A DNA stretch of 64,000 nucleotides from Azadirachta indica (taxonomy: Eukaryota; Streptophyta; Magnoliopsida; Sapindales; Meliaceae). The notes beneath the pieces are model-generated. The model saw only the letters and a program-made list of their open reading frames with translations. It was not told where the DNA came from and searched no databases. This document shows, piece by piece, positions 48,419-61,559 of this stretch. Position numbers and translations under genes: made by a program. Each line of letters opens with the position of its first letter. Positions within the stretch are counted from its first letter, which is position 1. The DNA lies in the NCBI GenBank assembly GCA_022749755.1, contig CM040447.1, positions 8,268,545-8,332,544 on the forward strand. The letters are read 5' to 3'.

Positions 48419-50462
48419 TTAGGCCTTGATGGATTTAGGAGGAGTGTTTTTTATGAACTTCCACGAGGTGTTCCTCACAGCATTATATTCTCTTGGTCCT
48501 GCCACCTCTTCTATGGGTACAGCTTTCGTAATTTCCTCGACATCCTCTTTTGTAAGTTTCACAGTTAGAGAGCCAATATTGTTGTCTAAGTTCTCTATCT
48601 TAGTTGTGCCTGAAAATGAAAGCAAATCAACAGAAAATAATGTTGCCAATATCTTCTTCGTTGGCTACATTTCGAAACAACTGTATATATTTCTCTAAAG
48701 CACTACTTTTAATGTTTGCAACGTTTTTTTTCACACAGGATAGTAGAAATAAATAGTCATTCAAGCTAGTGAAGACAAAAAAGAAAATAATCACCAGGAA
48801 TAGGTACAACATCATCCCCTTGTTTGAAAAGCCATGCCAGTGCTAGTTGTGCAGGAGTGCATTTGTACTTCTTGGCGAGCTTTTCTACACGAGTATAAAT
48901 GCACTTGTTCTTCTCTAGATTCTCTCCCACAAACCTAGGATGTGAGATCTTATAGAAAGATACAAGGAACATTTTAATAAGTTTTTGGACAAACAGATCA
49001 TTAATCTCAAATATGATTGGCAGAGTATTGTAGTGTGAAAATCTTTTTGTATAATCACTATATTGTCAAAAAATCATGGGTACAACTATTGATGAAAAAC
49101 ATACCAAAGAGCTATCAGGAGGCAAACTTTCCACAATAGCTTTGCCAGCAAAAAACCCATGACCAACAGCACCGTATGATACTATTCCAATGCCAAGCTC
49201 CCTATATACTTGAATGAATCAAGATGACAGCCTTATATTTCTAGAAACATATAAAATTTACACTTACGTTAAATAGTAAGGACAAATCGCCCAACAAACC
49301 TTGATATTTAAGGTTATGATTACCTGCAAAGAGGTACTATCTCTTCCTCAATATCACGACTCCAAAGGGACCATTCCATTTGCACCGCTGTAATGGGATG
49401 CACTGCATGTGCCCTCCTGATTGTGTCCGGGTTAGCCTCGGACATTCCAATGTACTTGATTTTCCCTTCTTCCACCAGCTTCTTAAGTTCGCCAATCTAT
49501 AATCATTGACAAAGAAATATACTTTTTGACACGTGAAAATGGGTTCTCAAGCTTCGAAAGAGATGATACAGATTGAAGTTTGCAATTATTAGGGTATAGG
49601 TCTAAGAGAAAGAGATTAACTCACAGTTTCCTCTATGGGAATTGATGTGTCTATTCTATGCAGATAATACAGATCAATATACTCCACATCTAGATTCTTT
49701 AAGCTAGCTTCACAATGTGAGCGCATCCAGTCTGGGGTGCCATTCGCAATCATACCATTAGGTCCAAATCCTGCAATGCCACCCTTTGTGCCTATTTGTA
49801 TTTTTTCTCTTGGTAACTGCTTCAAGGCCTGAAAGGTGTTAAGCATAAACAAAACCTTTTTTATTATCAGCCAGTTAATTATGAGTAAAAGTAGTTGAAA
49901 ATTTGAAATATTTTGAATAGTCAAATTATATATAAATTCATAAAAGAGAGACATTCACCTTTGCAATCACTTGTTCTGTTCCATATACATCAGCTGTATC
50001 AAAGAAAGTTATTCCTCTATTGAAAGCATGCTTTAATAATGCTATTCCATCCTCTTCTGAGGTTTTAGGGTTAAAAGGTCCGGACAACTCCAAACATCCT
50101 AACCCGATCTTTGAGACCTAAAATTAATAGATCATTAGAGAAAAAAGAAATATGACAAGGAAAATCTAGAATCTCTCAAATTTACCATTTATAATTTGGC
50201 ATCGAAGTGTTTTAATGTATAAGAATTATGTTGTGAATGCAAAGCTTGCGTCTTAACCAACATAGAAAATAAGGTAGGACTATTGTATAATGTTCTATTT
50301 TCTACCTATTTTGTATTTGAACATATGAAAAATATGTTGCATTGTAAAAATGAGAAAAAAAATTGAGCAAATAAAAGAGAAGTTTGGGGTATAGGTTTAT
50401 ACCTCAAGTCCTTGGCTTCCTAGTTTCACTCTTGGAACATGAATTTTCCTGTCTTCTGCCAT
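48419..50462 (-). CDS. Aldo-keto reductase, perakine reductase/auxin-induced-like (gene D, intact, seven exons)
   Basis: Near-identical duplicate of gene B with the same structure. Exons: 50462-50403, 50117-49959, 49828-49625, 49496-49324, 49201-49105, 48948-48795 and 48609-48419; 345 residues, all splice sites GT-AG. The catalytic Asp, Tyr, Lys and His are all present. Changes seen against gene B: Asp for Glu in GTPDWMRS, Glu for Asp in PIEETV, and Ile for Lys in SWKFIKN. It shares the short loop after VYG and the YGAVGHGFF variant. The exon 7 to exon 2 region is nearly free of differences from gene B, while the promoter and intron 1 are more diverged. Whether both genes are expressed cannot be judged. 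Confidence 0.93.
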
Positions 50463-50507
50463 CTTTAAGTTATAACTTGGCTTCCTTTGCTTCAGTTTTT
50501 CTAGTGT

Positions 50508-50536
50508 CATGCATACATAAATATATATATACATAT
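50508..50536. repeat. (TA)n tract upstream of reductase D
   Basis: Shorter, CA-poor version of the dinucleotide tract found before the other reductase copies. Confidence 0.7.
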
Positions 50537-50559
50537 AAAGTTAGTTCAATTGAATTAAA

Positions 50560-53030
50560 TGTATCCAAATGTAGACTTATATGTGTCAATGTATTGTAAT
50601 TATTACATTAAGAGACGCAAGGCAGCTGAATTATGTTGACTATTGTGTTTAAAATAGATGAATTAAATTGACCATTCTCTCCAAGGATGAATTATTATAA
50701 TTATAGATATATATATATGTGTGTTTACATATGATTAGTTAATTCATCTTTAAAAGTGCCTTGATAATTACATTGAGAGAGGCTAGGCAACTGAATTATG
50801 TTGACCATTATATTTAAAATAAATGAATTAAACTTATTGTTAACTCAAAACATGAATTTTTTAAATTTAGTTTGTATATACAAATATATCATTATTTAGT
50901 TGAATTGAATAAATGTTGTGAGCATTACGTTGAGAGATGGGAGGCAGTATAATTATTTTGACCATGTATTTAAAACAGATGAATTAAACTAACAGTTGAA
51001 TAGAGAGATAAATTCTTGGAATTAAGAGGTATATATATAATTAGATAGTTATATATATTGAATAAAATGAAGAGTATCAAATCTAATCTCAATCCTTAGA
51101 AGTATATAAATCTAACGATTCACAAATAGTGTAAATATATATGCAAAAATATGATGTTGTCAATCCTTCCTATATATGGGGCTGGAGCACCCTCAAGATG
51201 CCCCAAATTCTTCAAAATTTTTACTGTAATATTTATATTTTTGATACGTCTTTTAGGATTATATATAATTTAACTCTACAACTTTACAAAGTTATCAACT
51301 TAGACATTAGTTTATTAATTGCTTTTAAAATAACTAACTTTACCTTTTAAATACTTTGACCCTTCAGTTTCCATTTTTGCCTCCTATGCATATTTCATTG
51401 TCATCTTTTTGGTCTTATTCTCCATATGTCACGTCAAACGTATATAGAAGGACAATATGGAAAAACAACAAATTCTCTATTAACTCAATAGAAAATTTCT
51501 AATGGTAGGATGGTTTAAAGGCATTTTACTCTAACAATGAGGTACTGAGAATAACATGTCTCTATCAGGCGTTGAAGTGTTTTTTCCTTCAATGAACCAA
51601 TGCAGTTTCAATGAGGTAGCAGATTTGGGCCTCCTACTTGAAACTTTATCAGTTAAATTGGTGGGAACTTGCACCTACTAGAGTTGGCTCCTTTTTGGCT
51701 AAGCACGCTTAAGGCTCCCCTTATTTATCATTTCAATTAATTTCTTCTTGTTTCCTTCTAGTTAATTCAAATGAATAAAAATGTTTCTTGAAGGTAGTAA
51801 CTTAAATGTATAAATCTCATGCAACTATTACATTGACAGATGAAATGTAGCTTGAATTATGTTGACCATTATATTTAAAATTAAAGAATTAAACTAATTT
51901 TTTAAATTTTGATTTTTAATCATCACAACCTCTCTTTCTTCTTTTCTCTGTTTCAATTTCTAGGATATTATATGATGATTTTATAACTTGTCATATGGAA
52001 ATAGAAACAGATAGCCTAGAAGGTACTTCAATTCAATATAGTTAGTTAGTTACTTCAACTGAATGAAATGTCTCTTAAAGACAGTGACTTAAACGTAAAA
52101 AGGTGATGTGATTGTTACATTTAGGGATAGGAGACAGTTGAATTATGTTATCCATTGTATTAAGAGGTTCAAGGCAGAACAATTATGACCATTAAATTGA
52201 GAGTTGTGAGGAAGCAAAATTATGTCGACCACGTATTTAAAATAGATGAATAAAATTGACTTTTGGCTGAACGATGAATTCTTAGGATTATATATACATA
52301 ATTAGTTGATTCAGTTGATTAAATTGTCTCAAGAGACAGAAACTTAAATTTGTAAATGTGATGTAATTGTTTCATTGAGAGATGAAAAGGAGATTAGTTA
52401 TTTTGACTTTGTAAAATAAATGAATTAAACTAACAGTTGACCCAAGAGATGAATTCTTAGAATTAAGAGGTGTATATATATAATTACATAGTTAGTTTAG
52501 TTGAATAAAAGGTCTCTTGAAGACAGTAACTTAAACGTATAGAGCTGATGTGATTGTTACATTGACAAATGCGATATAGCTTGAATTATGTTGACCATTA
52601 TATTTAAAATTAATGAATTAAACTAATTTTTAAATTTTGATTTAAATTATCACAAATCACCCTCTCTTCCTCTCAATTTCAATTTCTAGAATATTACATG
52701 GTGATTATTTTTAACTTTTGATTATTTTTTAGCTTGCCATATAAAAACAGAAATAGATAGACTGGAAAGTACATCTCATATGTCAAATTCAATATATATA
52801 GTTAGTTAGTTAGTTCAATTGAATGAAATGTCTCGTAAAGCTGGTAACTTAAATTTACAAAAAAAAGTATTGTGATTGTTACATTGAGAGATATGAGACA
52901 GTCGAAAAATATGTTAACCATTGCATTGAGAGATGTGGGGGCAGCAAAATTATGTCGACCACGATATTTAAAATAGATGAATAAAATTGACTTTTGGCTG
53001 AACGATGAATTCTTTGGATTATATATACAT
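50560..53030. repeat. Degenerate long tandem repeat, second large array
   Basis: Same unit as 22800-25186, in the same order with the same unique stretch inside (about 51080-51800), so it was duplicated as a block. The Mutator-like element of the first array is absent here. It ends abruptly at the copia-2 LTR. No gene seen. Confidence 0.75.
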
Positions 53031-53032
53031 AT

Positions 53033-53416
53033 TGTTGAACTTCCTTCAACAAACTGAATGTTAAGTTCTTCTCTCAAAGAACACACACTACATTGCCTCA
53101 ATATCTACAAGAAAAACTCTCGAACTCTTATTTCACAAACACTACGTCGGCTTCAATGAAAAAATCACACAATATAATCTTCTGTCGTATCACAGTCCCT
53201 CAATTAATTGGCTTTTATATCTCCTCACACAAAAAAGACCTAATCCCACAAGGAATATTATATTTTCCTAATATACTTAGGTAAACAAAATTCTCAATGG
53301 AAAAGAATCCTTACTTTACAAAGATTCCTTGTTTCCACAAATTTCTATTTTTGTAGGCCTTCTTCACCAATTGCCATATAATGCCAAATAAGAGTCCTAA
53401 CAATCTCCTTTTTTGG
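53033..53416 (-). repeat. Copia-2 3' LTR and polypurine tract, copy 3
   Basis: The LTR-like segment 53033-53402 (370 bp) starts TGTTGAACTTCC and ends TCCTAACA on the plus strand. It is followed by the complement of the purine tract AAAAAAGGAGAT. The left flank is the tandem repeat, cut within TTATATATACAT. It is homologous to 36310-36677. Confidence 0.55.
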
Positions 53417-54443
53417 CATTATTTGGAAAAACTTAACCAAGGTGGCTATTAATAATTCCATGACTAACATTAGAACCTGCAAAAATAAAAATGTGAAATA
53501 AGAATCGTAATGAAAAGCAAATTAACTAAGAGACTTAGAGTTTCATGAGTAAGTAAAATACTCCCTCTAACTACCTAAACTCCCTCAGAGTTCAACAATC
53601 AATGCTACACAAAACACAAAACCATTATAGAAAGCCAAAAAGAATGCCAAAGTATAACTGAAAAGCAGTTAGCAAAACAAGAAAATTAAATAAAGAAAAC
53701 TAAAGACAACAACTCAAATGATAGAGGCACAAAAGGATTAGATGGCCTTTTCTTTGCAGAGCAAAATGAAATAGAAGTTGGTATATCCAATGGAGAAACA
53801 ACTAGAAGGGATTGCACAGCTGAAACATGTCTAGTAGCTTTAATCATATGCCATAGAATGGTCTCTAGACTAGAAATATGCTGTAGCATTGTGTCTTGCC
53901 GCTGCAATATCAAAAAGCTTGACTATCAACAAGATGTTGTAACTGGTTACGTACAAAAATTTGCCAATTTGAATCAATGCAAGCTATATCTTCTTGTTGA
54001 GACAACTGAGTTGGTTAGGGTGCCAATGATTAAGCTATAAATGACATGCCAAGAGGTTAAGTCTTCACTATCATTTTAGATAGACCCAAAAACTTCAAGA
54101 TTGTTGACAAGTTCTCTAACTCAACTCGAATGGTGTATTGGTCCATCAAAAACTCATAGATCAACGAAGGAAACGGTAACACATTCTTGGTGACTCTACT
54201 AATAACAGAAAATAGACGACATCTTAGATCAAATGGACAATCGAGTCCAATTATAGCTAGCAAATTTCCCATCTCTCTAGAAATTGTGGTATAATGTAAA
54301 GTGGGCAACCAACTAGAGATAGCAATGAGATGCAGAGCAACATACCAAGTACACAGTAAGGAAGTAAGTAAACCATTATCTTCTGGCCAGACAGTATCAG
54401 TTCCAACCAATGTGGAAGCAGCTTCATCAAGAGTCATTACGAG
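53417..54443 (-). pseudogene. Extra ORF of copia-2, middle and C-terminal part, copy 3
   Basis: Open for 126 codons (54437-54057), then decayed. Readable are LLTSLLCTWYVALHLIAIS, LPTLHYTTISREMGNLLAII and NVLPFPSLIYEFLMDQ. The spacing W...LPT-H...PFPSLI matches the second half of the 'putative plant transposon protein' domain as I know it. Across the copia-1 insertion this frame continues the one at 59528 (NQYFGSND...), so the two parts were one ORF. Confidence 0.55.
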
Positions 54444-54653
54444 TGTGAAGAAATATGTTCTATATTTCTTAAATTGTATTGTATATAGATAGCCTTTATA
54501 TAAGCTTTATAAAGGTAAAGAATATTATACAATTAATTACAATAAATATAGAAAGAAATCAAAATAAATGAAAGGAAAGAAAAATCAATAATTAAGAAAA
54601 TTGATATAACAGAATCAAGGTAAAATCAGCCTTGATTTGTTGTATTATTAACA
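54444..54653 (-). repeat. Copia-1 copy 3, 3' LTR
   Basis: A 210-bp LTR, TGTGAAG...TTAACA on the plus strand. The inner edge adjoins the purine tract. Confidence 0.9.
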
Positions 54654-54988
54654 ACCCCCCTCAAACGCAAGATGGCTTAGTAAAAGCTAACTTGAGTTTG
54701 GCAACTAGATCACGAAAACAACTAGGAGGATAACATTTGTGAACATATCTGTTGGTTAATCGGAAGAAGAGACTGAATGAAGAGTAATAGTGCCCAAGCG
54801 ATATGTTACCGAATGAAATGACAATCAACTAAGTAGCGCTATGATTATCATAGGCCAAAGAAATAGGACCAGATTGATGAACGCCCATACCACTAAATAA
54901 CCAAGGAAGCCAAATAATCTCTTGGGCAGTATCTGCAAGAGCATGGTATTCAGCTTCTATACTAGAACTGGCGACAACAATTTATTTC

Positions 54989-56062
54989 TTAGATCGCCAA
55001 GAGATGAGAGAATCTCCTAAAAAAAGACAATCCTGTGGTAGAGTATCGATTAGTAGGATCACCAACACAATTTGCATCGAAAAAGGCACGTAACTCTAGA
55101 GATAAATGAGCAGAAAAATGAAGCCCATGAAAAAGGGTGCCTTTGATATATATGAGAATTTGAAGAACAGCGACATAGTGGTTAGAGCGTGAAGCAGACA
55201 TGTATTAGCTCATAACATAAAGAGCATGAAAGATGTCAAGACGAGTAACTGTGAGATAGACCAAGCTGCCAGTTAATTGTCGGCAAAGAGTGGCATCATC
55301 AAGTAGAACCCCATCTAGTAGTGTAAGCTTGGCATTTGATTCAAGTGGAGTACAGGTGACTTTACTATATGTCAAACCAGCTCGAGTAAGAAGATTGGAT
55401 GCATACTTAGCTTGAGTAAGATAGTAACCATCAAAATTAGAGAGCACCTTTAATCCAAGAAAATAATTCAGATGACCAAGATCCTTTATCTCAAGGTGCT
55501 ATTGAAGGGAAGTCTTACGAGCAGCTATGCCATCAGCATCATCTCCAGTAATGATCATATCATAACAGAAGAATGTAACCATGATCAATGTGTCGAATAA
55601 AGAGAGCTATGTCATGAGAGCTGGAATGAAAATAAAGTTACTAAATAGTGCTACTAAATTTGGCAAACCAAGCCCAAGGAGCCTGTTTGAGACCATATAA
55701 GGCACGCCAAAATTTGCAAACTTTGTGGGGTGGATGTGAATAGCCTGGAGGAGGCTTCATATAGACTTCTTCTACAAGATCATCATTGAGAAAGACATTT
55801 TTTACTTCCATCTGGAACAGTGTCTATCGACATACAGTAGCTACTTCTAGAAGGCTTCGTACGGAGATCATGCAAGCAATAGGTACAAAAGTTTCTTCAT
55901 AGTTAATACCATATTCCTGATTAAATCCTTTAGCAATAAGTCTGGCTTTGTAATGTTCAACTGAGCCATCAGCCTTAGTTTTGATTTTGTAAATTTACTT
56001 GCAATCAATTGCTGATTTATTGGGTGAAAGATAAACCAAATCCCATGTATATGATTTTTCAA
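54989..56062 (-). pseudogene. Copia-1 copy 3 reverse transcriptase and RNase H, broken
   Basis: Several frames together show [69 protein letters not shown] and LRAFFDANCVGDPTNRYSTT. At about 55555-55565 the polymerase motif normally reading YVDDM is YDM, a loss of two codons that removes one catalytic Asp. Frameshifts and stops separate the pieces. Confidence 0.8.
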
Positions 56063-56838
56063 GAGCCTGTAATTCTTCTACCATTGCTTGCTACCAAACA
56101 GGGTTAGAACTAGCTTCAGAATAAAATTTAGGCTCATATAATGAAATAGTAGTAAAAAAATAATGATAATCTCGAAGTCTAATTAGAAGTTCTCTTACCT
56201 AAGTAGAGTGATGAGGTGGGGGAGGAATATTAGTGGATAGAGAAGAAACGATAGGCTATTAGATGTGGATCCAGAAAACAAAGTCATCAACTAAGGAGTA
56301 GATGACAATGTATTAGACATATCTTCAGAAGGCTCATGTAAGGAATCTGTATCAAGAAACAAATCTACAAAATTATTAGTAAAGAAAGGAGTAATATGGG
56401 ACTCAGAACAAAAGTTGGAAAGAGAAGAAAATATTTTGTGTACCCAAAAAATCACATGATGAGATATACGAAGCCTATTGGACACAGGATCTCAACACTT
56501 ATAACCTTTATGTTCAACTCTATACCCTGGAAAATAACAGAGACTAGCTCTAGGTTCTAATTTCGTGTACTCATAAGTTTGAAGAAGAACAAAACAAGTA
56601 CAATTAAAAACTTTGAGAAGACTATAATCAGGTGGAGTCCCATATAGCCGTTCATAAAGAGATTAATTAGCAATAAAAGGGGAAGTATCCGATTGATAGC
56701 ATAAATAGCCGTAAGTGTGGCTTCCACCCAAAAACCTTCTAGACAAGAGACAAAAATAAGTAAAGCATGAACTGTTTCAAGAATATGTCTGTGCTTTCGT
56801 CCGGCTTTACCATTTTGTTTAGAGGTGTCAGGATAAGA

Positions 56839-57270
56839 TTAATGACAAAGAGTTCCATTGTTTTGAAGAAGTAGTAAAAACTCAGAGTCCCTGTATTCCA
56901 TAGCATTATCAATGCAAAAAACTTTAATAAAATAGGGAAATTGGGTTTGAATCATTTCAACAAAGTCATGATATATTTTAGCCAACTCTAATCTGTGCTT
57001 GATAAGATAAATCCAAGTATAGCGAGAATAATCATCTTTGATAATAACAAAATACTTAGAGCCTTTCATCGTAGTAGTAGGTGAAAGACTCCAGATAATA
57101 TAATGAACTAGATCAAATGGAGCATGAGAAATAAAGTCACTTTTATAAAAAGGAAGAGCAGTTTGCTTTGCTAAATGACATGATACACAATTAATCTGGT
57201 CTTGTGATACAATTCCCAAAATACTAGTAAAAACTAATGAACGAAGATGATTAGGTGACATATGACCCAA
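56839..57270 (-). pseudogene. Copia-1 copy 3 integrase fragment
   Basis: 143 open codons with MGHMSPNHLRSLV, CVSCHLAKQTALPF, KYFVIIKDDYSRYTWIYLI and CIDNAMEYRDSEF. The first catalytic Asp is lost (VHYIIWSLSP in place of DIWGPSP), and the third, in NG-x-AERKH, reads NGKAGRKH just downstream. Inactive. Confidence 0.85.
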
Positions 57271-57687
57271 ACCAGAATGCCAAAGACTTCAAGAAGCAAC
57301 TGAAGTTATAGACGCAGTAAACCAGGAAATGGTGTTATAATTGAATAGAAGATGAAGACTAATGAGCTCAAATAAACGTCCAATTTTGTGGCCTATCCCA
57401 AGCGTCTGACCTATCTTTGGATCTTGCGCATAACAACCAAAAGCAATGAAAAGAACATGAAGACTAAGCTCAAACAATTGGCCAACAGGTAAAAGGTTAA
57501 GGGTAAGTTTAGAAATAAGAAAAGCATTAAGTAATAAGAGTTAGGATGAAGAGACATAACCTAGATAACTAACATGCATGGTAAATCCATTTACAGTCTG
57601 AATAACGGGTAAAGTGGGTGAAGTGAATTTAGAAGAAAATAAAGTAGAATCTGCAGTCATATGGTTAAAACAGGCATAATCAAAATA

Positions 57688-58088
57688 CTAAGAAGATTTA
57701 CCTAAGGGAACTGATGAAGCAGTAATGGAAGCATTACCGAATTGTTGTAAAAGTTGATAAAGTAGAGATGCTAAATTATACGTGGTAAGATATGTGGAGG
57801 CAGAGCAGTCATCAGCAATAGTAGCAGATAATTGAGAAGTATGCTTTGGTTTCCCTTTGCTTGAAGAATCTATCTCAAAATGCTTAGGACCAACTTTTTG
57901 ATAAATCTTACATCTACTAGAGGACAATTAAACACTAAGTGTCTAGCCTCATGACAATATTTACAGGTACAAGTATCTTGAGAGACTGATGGAGTGGCAA
58001 AAGCAGTATCAGTGTGAGGTGGATGGAGTGGTGTAATACGAGTTTCTTTTGAGACAAGCATGTCAATTGCCTCATCAAGAGTAGGCAA
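57688..58088 (-). pseudogene. Copia-1 copy 3 gag zinc knuckle region
   Basis: Overlapping frames with the CCHC knuckle CKYCHEARHLVFNC and flanking gag linker (KGKPKHTSQLSATIADDC). Followed, in the element's direction, by a protease remnant near 57650. Confidence 0.75.
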
Positions 58089-59306
58089 TGATTTTTAGTG
58101 AAAAAGTGAGGCTCGAGTAGGCTCAAAAGTATCTCGTAAAGCCATAAGAAACATCATTAATTATTACTAGTCCTTATAGACTGTAAATTTGTCTGCATCT
58201 TCAGAATTTGTCCATTTAGACTCTGAGAGTGATAACTGATCCCATAAAAACTGCATCTAATAGTAAAAGCCAGAGATACTTTGGTTGGATTCTTGACACA
58301 TCTGATGAAGTTTGCAAAGAATCTAGTATTGATGTGACAAATCAGTGGCAATGTAGCGATGGGCAAGGAAATCTTACAACGCTTTGACTGTTTCAATTCT
58401 TCCAAACTGCATGTGAATAAACGAAATAAAAGCATTCCAAAACCAAGTAATGATCTGATGATTTTGCTATCCTATTCTTCCAATCAATCAGCAAACTTCT
58501 CATCTGTCTAAGTTTCTATTTTAGCAAGTTTAGTAACATGACCAGTTGACATACCGCCACAGTCATTGTCCCTTGAGAAAGCTAGAACTAGCTTGAGCCT
58601 ACAATACATTATTATGCCCATCCAGTTGAATGTGAGTGGAGTAAGAAATATCTAATTTATCCATGATAAAATTGAACACAAAGCAGTAGCAAGAAAAGAA
58701 ATTACTAATGTATAGAATCGGACTTGAACTCTATCAGCTAGCTGGTGGCTAGAAAACAATAATGGTGACCAAAGAAACACTGAATAGAGGCTAACGAAGC
58801 AAATGAGACCGACGATGATAACCCACCTGCCGGAAAAAGGTCGGATCAAAGAGAAAAAGATATTGCGTTGATCGTACTTTGACCAAGACTGAATTTGGCC
58901 AAAAATTGGGAACGAAGGCCACATAGGCGATGGCCGGTTGGTTCTAAGTCAAGTAGTGGTGGCTGTGACACTACACTCACCGGTGATGAGCGGAATCAAC
59001 AAGAAGTAGTAGTGGGAAAACTGGCTTTAGAACGCAGCGGTGTAGCAAACAGACGACATGTTCTAATGTTATAGGGTTGGGCGGTGTAGCAAACAGTTGA
59101 CGAACGTGACAGCGCGTAAGATGCACGCGTGGCTGCTGAATGATGGCGCATGAGATGCACATACAGCTGCTGATAGTGGACAATAAGGAGGCCGAAACTA
59201 AAAAAATAAGCCAAGAAAGCCATAAAATTTGAAGCCGAAAAAAACAAGGATAGAATGAACCAAAGGAATCAAGAAAGTAACGCTGGAAAGCTCTGCTCTA
59301 ATACCA

Positions 59307-59522
59307 TCTGAAGAAAAATGTTTTATATTTCTTAAATTATATTGTACATAGCTAGCCTTTATATTTACAAATTAATAAGAAAAGTAAAGAATATAATATA
59401 ATTAATTACAATAAATATGGAAACAAATCAAAAGAAATGAAAGGAAAGAAAAATCAATAATTAAGTAAATTGATATAGCAGAATCAAGGTAAAATTAGCC
59501 TTGATTTGCTGTATCATTAACA
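59307..59522 (-). repeat. Copia-1 copy 3, 5' LTR
   Basis: A 216-bp LTR. The plus-strand start has mutated from TGTGAAG to TCTGAAG; the inner side is the primer site. Confidence 0.9.
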
Positions 59523-59527
59523 ATGAG

Positions 59528-60223
59528 GATGGAGATTAGATCATGTTCATCTATGTCATTGCTGCCAAAGTATTGATTTACAAATACAGGCAAAAAAAAC
59601 AAACATCTTATTACGCATATATACCTGATGATACTAGTATGAACTAATAGTGTTTACATGCACAGACAAATTAGCATAAAATTCATACACAATTGCAAGA
59701 ACCAATTGGCCAACTTGTGCAACACTTCCAATAAGATTTTTCTTCTTTAGGATGTCAACTACCCCACAACTTCGAAATTGGTCTAATATAACAAGCCTTT
59801 CACACACAAACTTCCCCCATTCATACTGCACATAATGCATGATTAGATTGGCTAAAAAAAAACAATCTAAGAAAGGTACAAAATCTTGTTTTAAGTTGCC
59901 TTCTTCAATAGCTTTGGCCTTTTTGGTATATGAGTTTGAAACTTAATCACTTGAGACTAGAGACTAAGACGAAGCATCGACCAAGGAATTTGTCTCACTG
60001 TTTCATTCAGAGTCACGAACAACACCTTTTATCACTTTAGAGGGTGGTGGTGGCTTTGAAGGAACCACAAAAATCGCTTATGTGGTGGTGTTGGATGAGT
60101 GGCCATTCGTCGTGATGATCAAGAAGGTAACAAATTCGTCTTCTTTGGTTGAGAAGCATCCATGACGATAGCCAAAGGTTTGGTAGATAGAGGAGTAAGA
60201 GGATTATTTCTTGTCCTCACCAT
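59528..60223 (-). pseudogene. Extra ORF of copia-2, N-terminal part, copy 3
   Basis: ATG at 60223-60221 begins MVRTRNNPLTPLSTKPLAIV, with a stop after about 30 codons. Later comes FVCERLVILDQFRSCGVVDI and VYEFYANLS (59634-59840), then NQYFGSNDIDEHDLIS up to the copia-1 insertion. Lies downstream of copia-2 RNase H in the same orientation, the position where Sireviruses carry their extra (env-like) ORF. Confidence 0.55.
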
Positions 60224-61480
60224 GTTGGAAGTTGAACTATACAACAAAAGAAGAAAGCAGAAACTGAGTTATGGAAAGAAAAAAAATAAGAGAAAATGAA
60301 GAAAGACAAAAGCCGATCTCATTTCAATTTATCCTAAAATTTCAAGTGGCTTATTTCCATTAACCTTTTTTTGGATAATTTCAATCAACTCCTTGACAAG
60401 GTAAATTACACTAAACACCTTAAAAGTTATTTCTCACTCAACGTCTGTTACCAAAAAAATATTATAGGGACCCTATATAAAACATAAATTTAGTGAAAGC
60501 TCAAATTGTTCCAAAACCTCTAAAAACAGCACCCACAGGTTCGAATTTAAAAAATACTGTTATGGCCTTATAAATCCGCACACATTTTCAACCAGACACG
60601 CTCCAATATTTGGAAATTACTCTTTGAGCATAACAGATGCAAAATCATGCATAAACACGCATAAAATAAAGTAGGAAATCACAAAAGGCCTTAATATGGA
60701 CACATGTTGCAGTTAGATCCAGAAAAAACAAAAGAACCAAAGTTGTGTCACCATCTTTTCTAAAACTTTTCTTCACTTCATCATGCATGAATATGCAATA
60801 TTTAAGACTTGAATAGCTTTGCACCATAAGATATAATAAATAAAATTATGAGCTTTGTGTGTGCGTGAAAAGATTAACTCAAAGTTATTACTCAAATTTT
60901 ATTAGCCTCTATTATCTTAGTAATAGCTAAATTGAACAAGTCAAACCAACCTTATCATCTTAATCTCAAGAATTTCTTTTTTCTTGCATGCTTATGTGTG
61001 TGAAATGATTACCAATACATATTTGCTTCTTCCTACTGCATTCCTTTTCTTTCTTTTTCTTTAATTTTCCTATATTCAAAATCAGTAGCTTTCACGCTAT
61101 CTCATTAAGGTAGCCCTCTTCTCATGGGAGATCGTCCTCTCTATATTGGTGATACATAAACCCAAATTACTCATAGATAGCTTCACACACCAATGTAGGT
61201 AGCTTTTTCTAATTATGAAGCATGCAAAAATTTGAGAGATAAGAATCAAGGCAAAAATAGTCATGGTTTAATCCACTATTACAAAAAATATATTAACCTC
61301 AGAAACTAGATTAAAAACATGAGCTAATAAAAAAAGTGCAAAAGAAGGACAATTCAAGATCACCTATTCTAAATCATGGTATGAAGTATTTCAAGTCAAA
61401 TAATGACATTAACATGAAATGAAGAAAAATTCAAATTCACACAAATATAAGTACCATGACACACACAGAAGTGCAAAACA
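60224..61480. other. Copia-2 spacer between RNase H and the extra ORF, copy 3
   Basis: Homologous to 41580-42830. No coding sequence recognised. Confidence 0.55.
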
Positions 61481-61559
61481 AATATGATTTATATTACACA
61501 CACACCAAGTGCTTTGCTCAAAGTGGCAAATCTGATTGTATCAAAGGGTTTGGTGAAAA

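Larger units (their letters stand above)
54444..59522 (-). mobile_element. Copia-1 element, copy 3: full length, 5079 bp
   Basis: The only complete copy. It has two LTRs (59307-59522 and 54444-54653), a primer site TGGTATTAGAGC next to the 5' LTR, and a polypurine tract TTTGAGGGGGGT (54654-54665) next to the 3' LTR. The domain order gag, protease, integrase, reverse transcriptase, RNase H defines Ty1/copia. Target duplication: ACGAG on the left (54439-54443) and ATGAG on the right (59523-59527), one change. The LTRs differ at roughly one position in ten by eye, so the insertion is old. Stops in all domains. Confidence 0.93.
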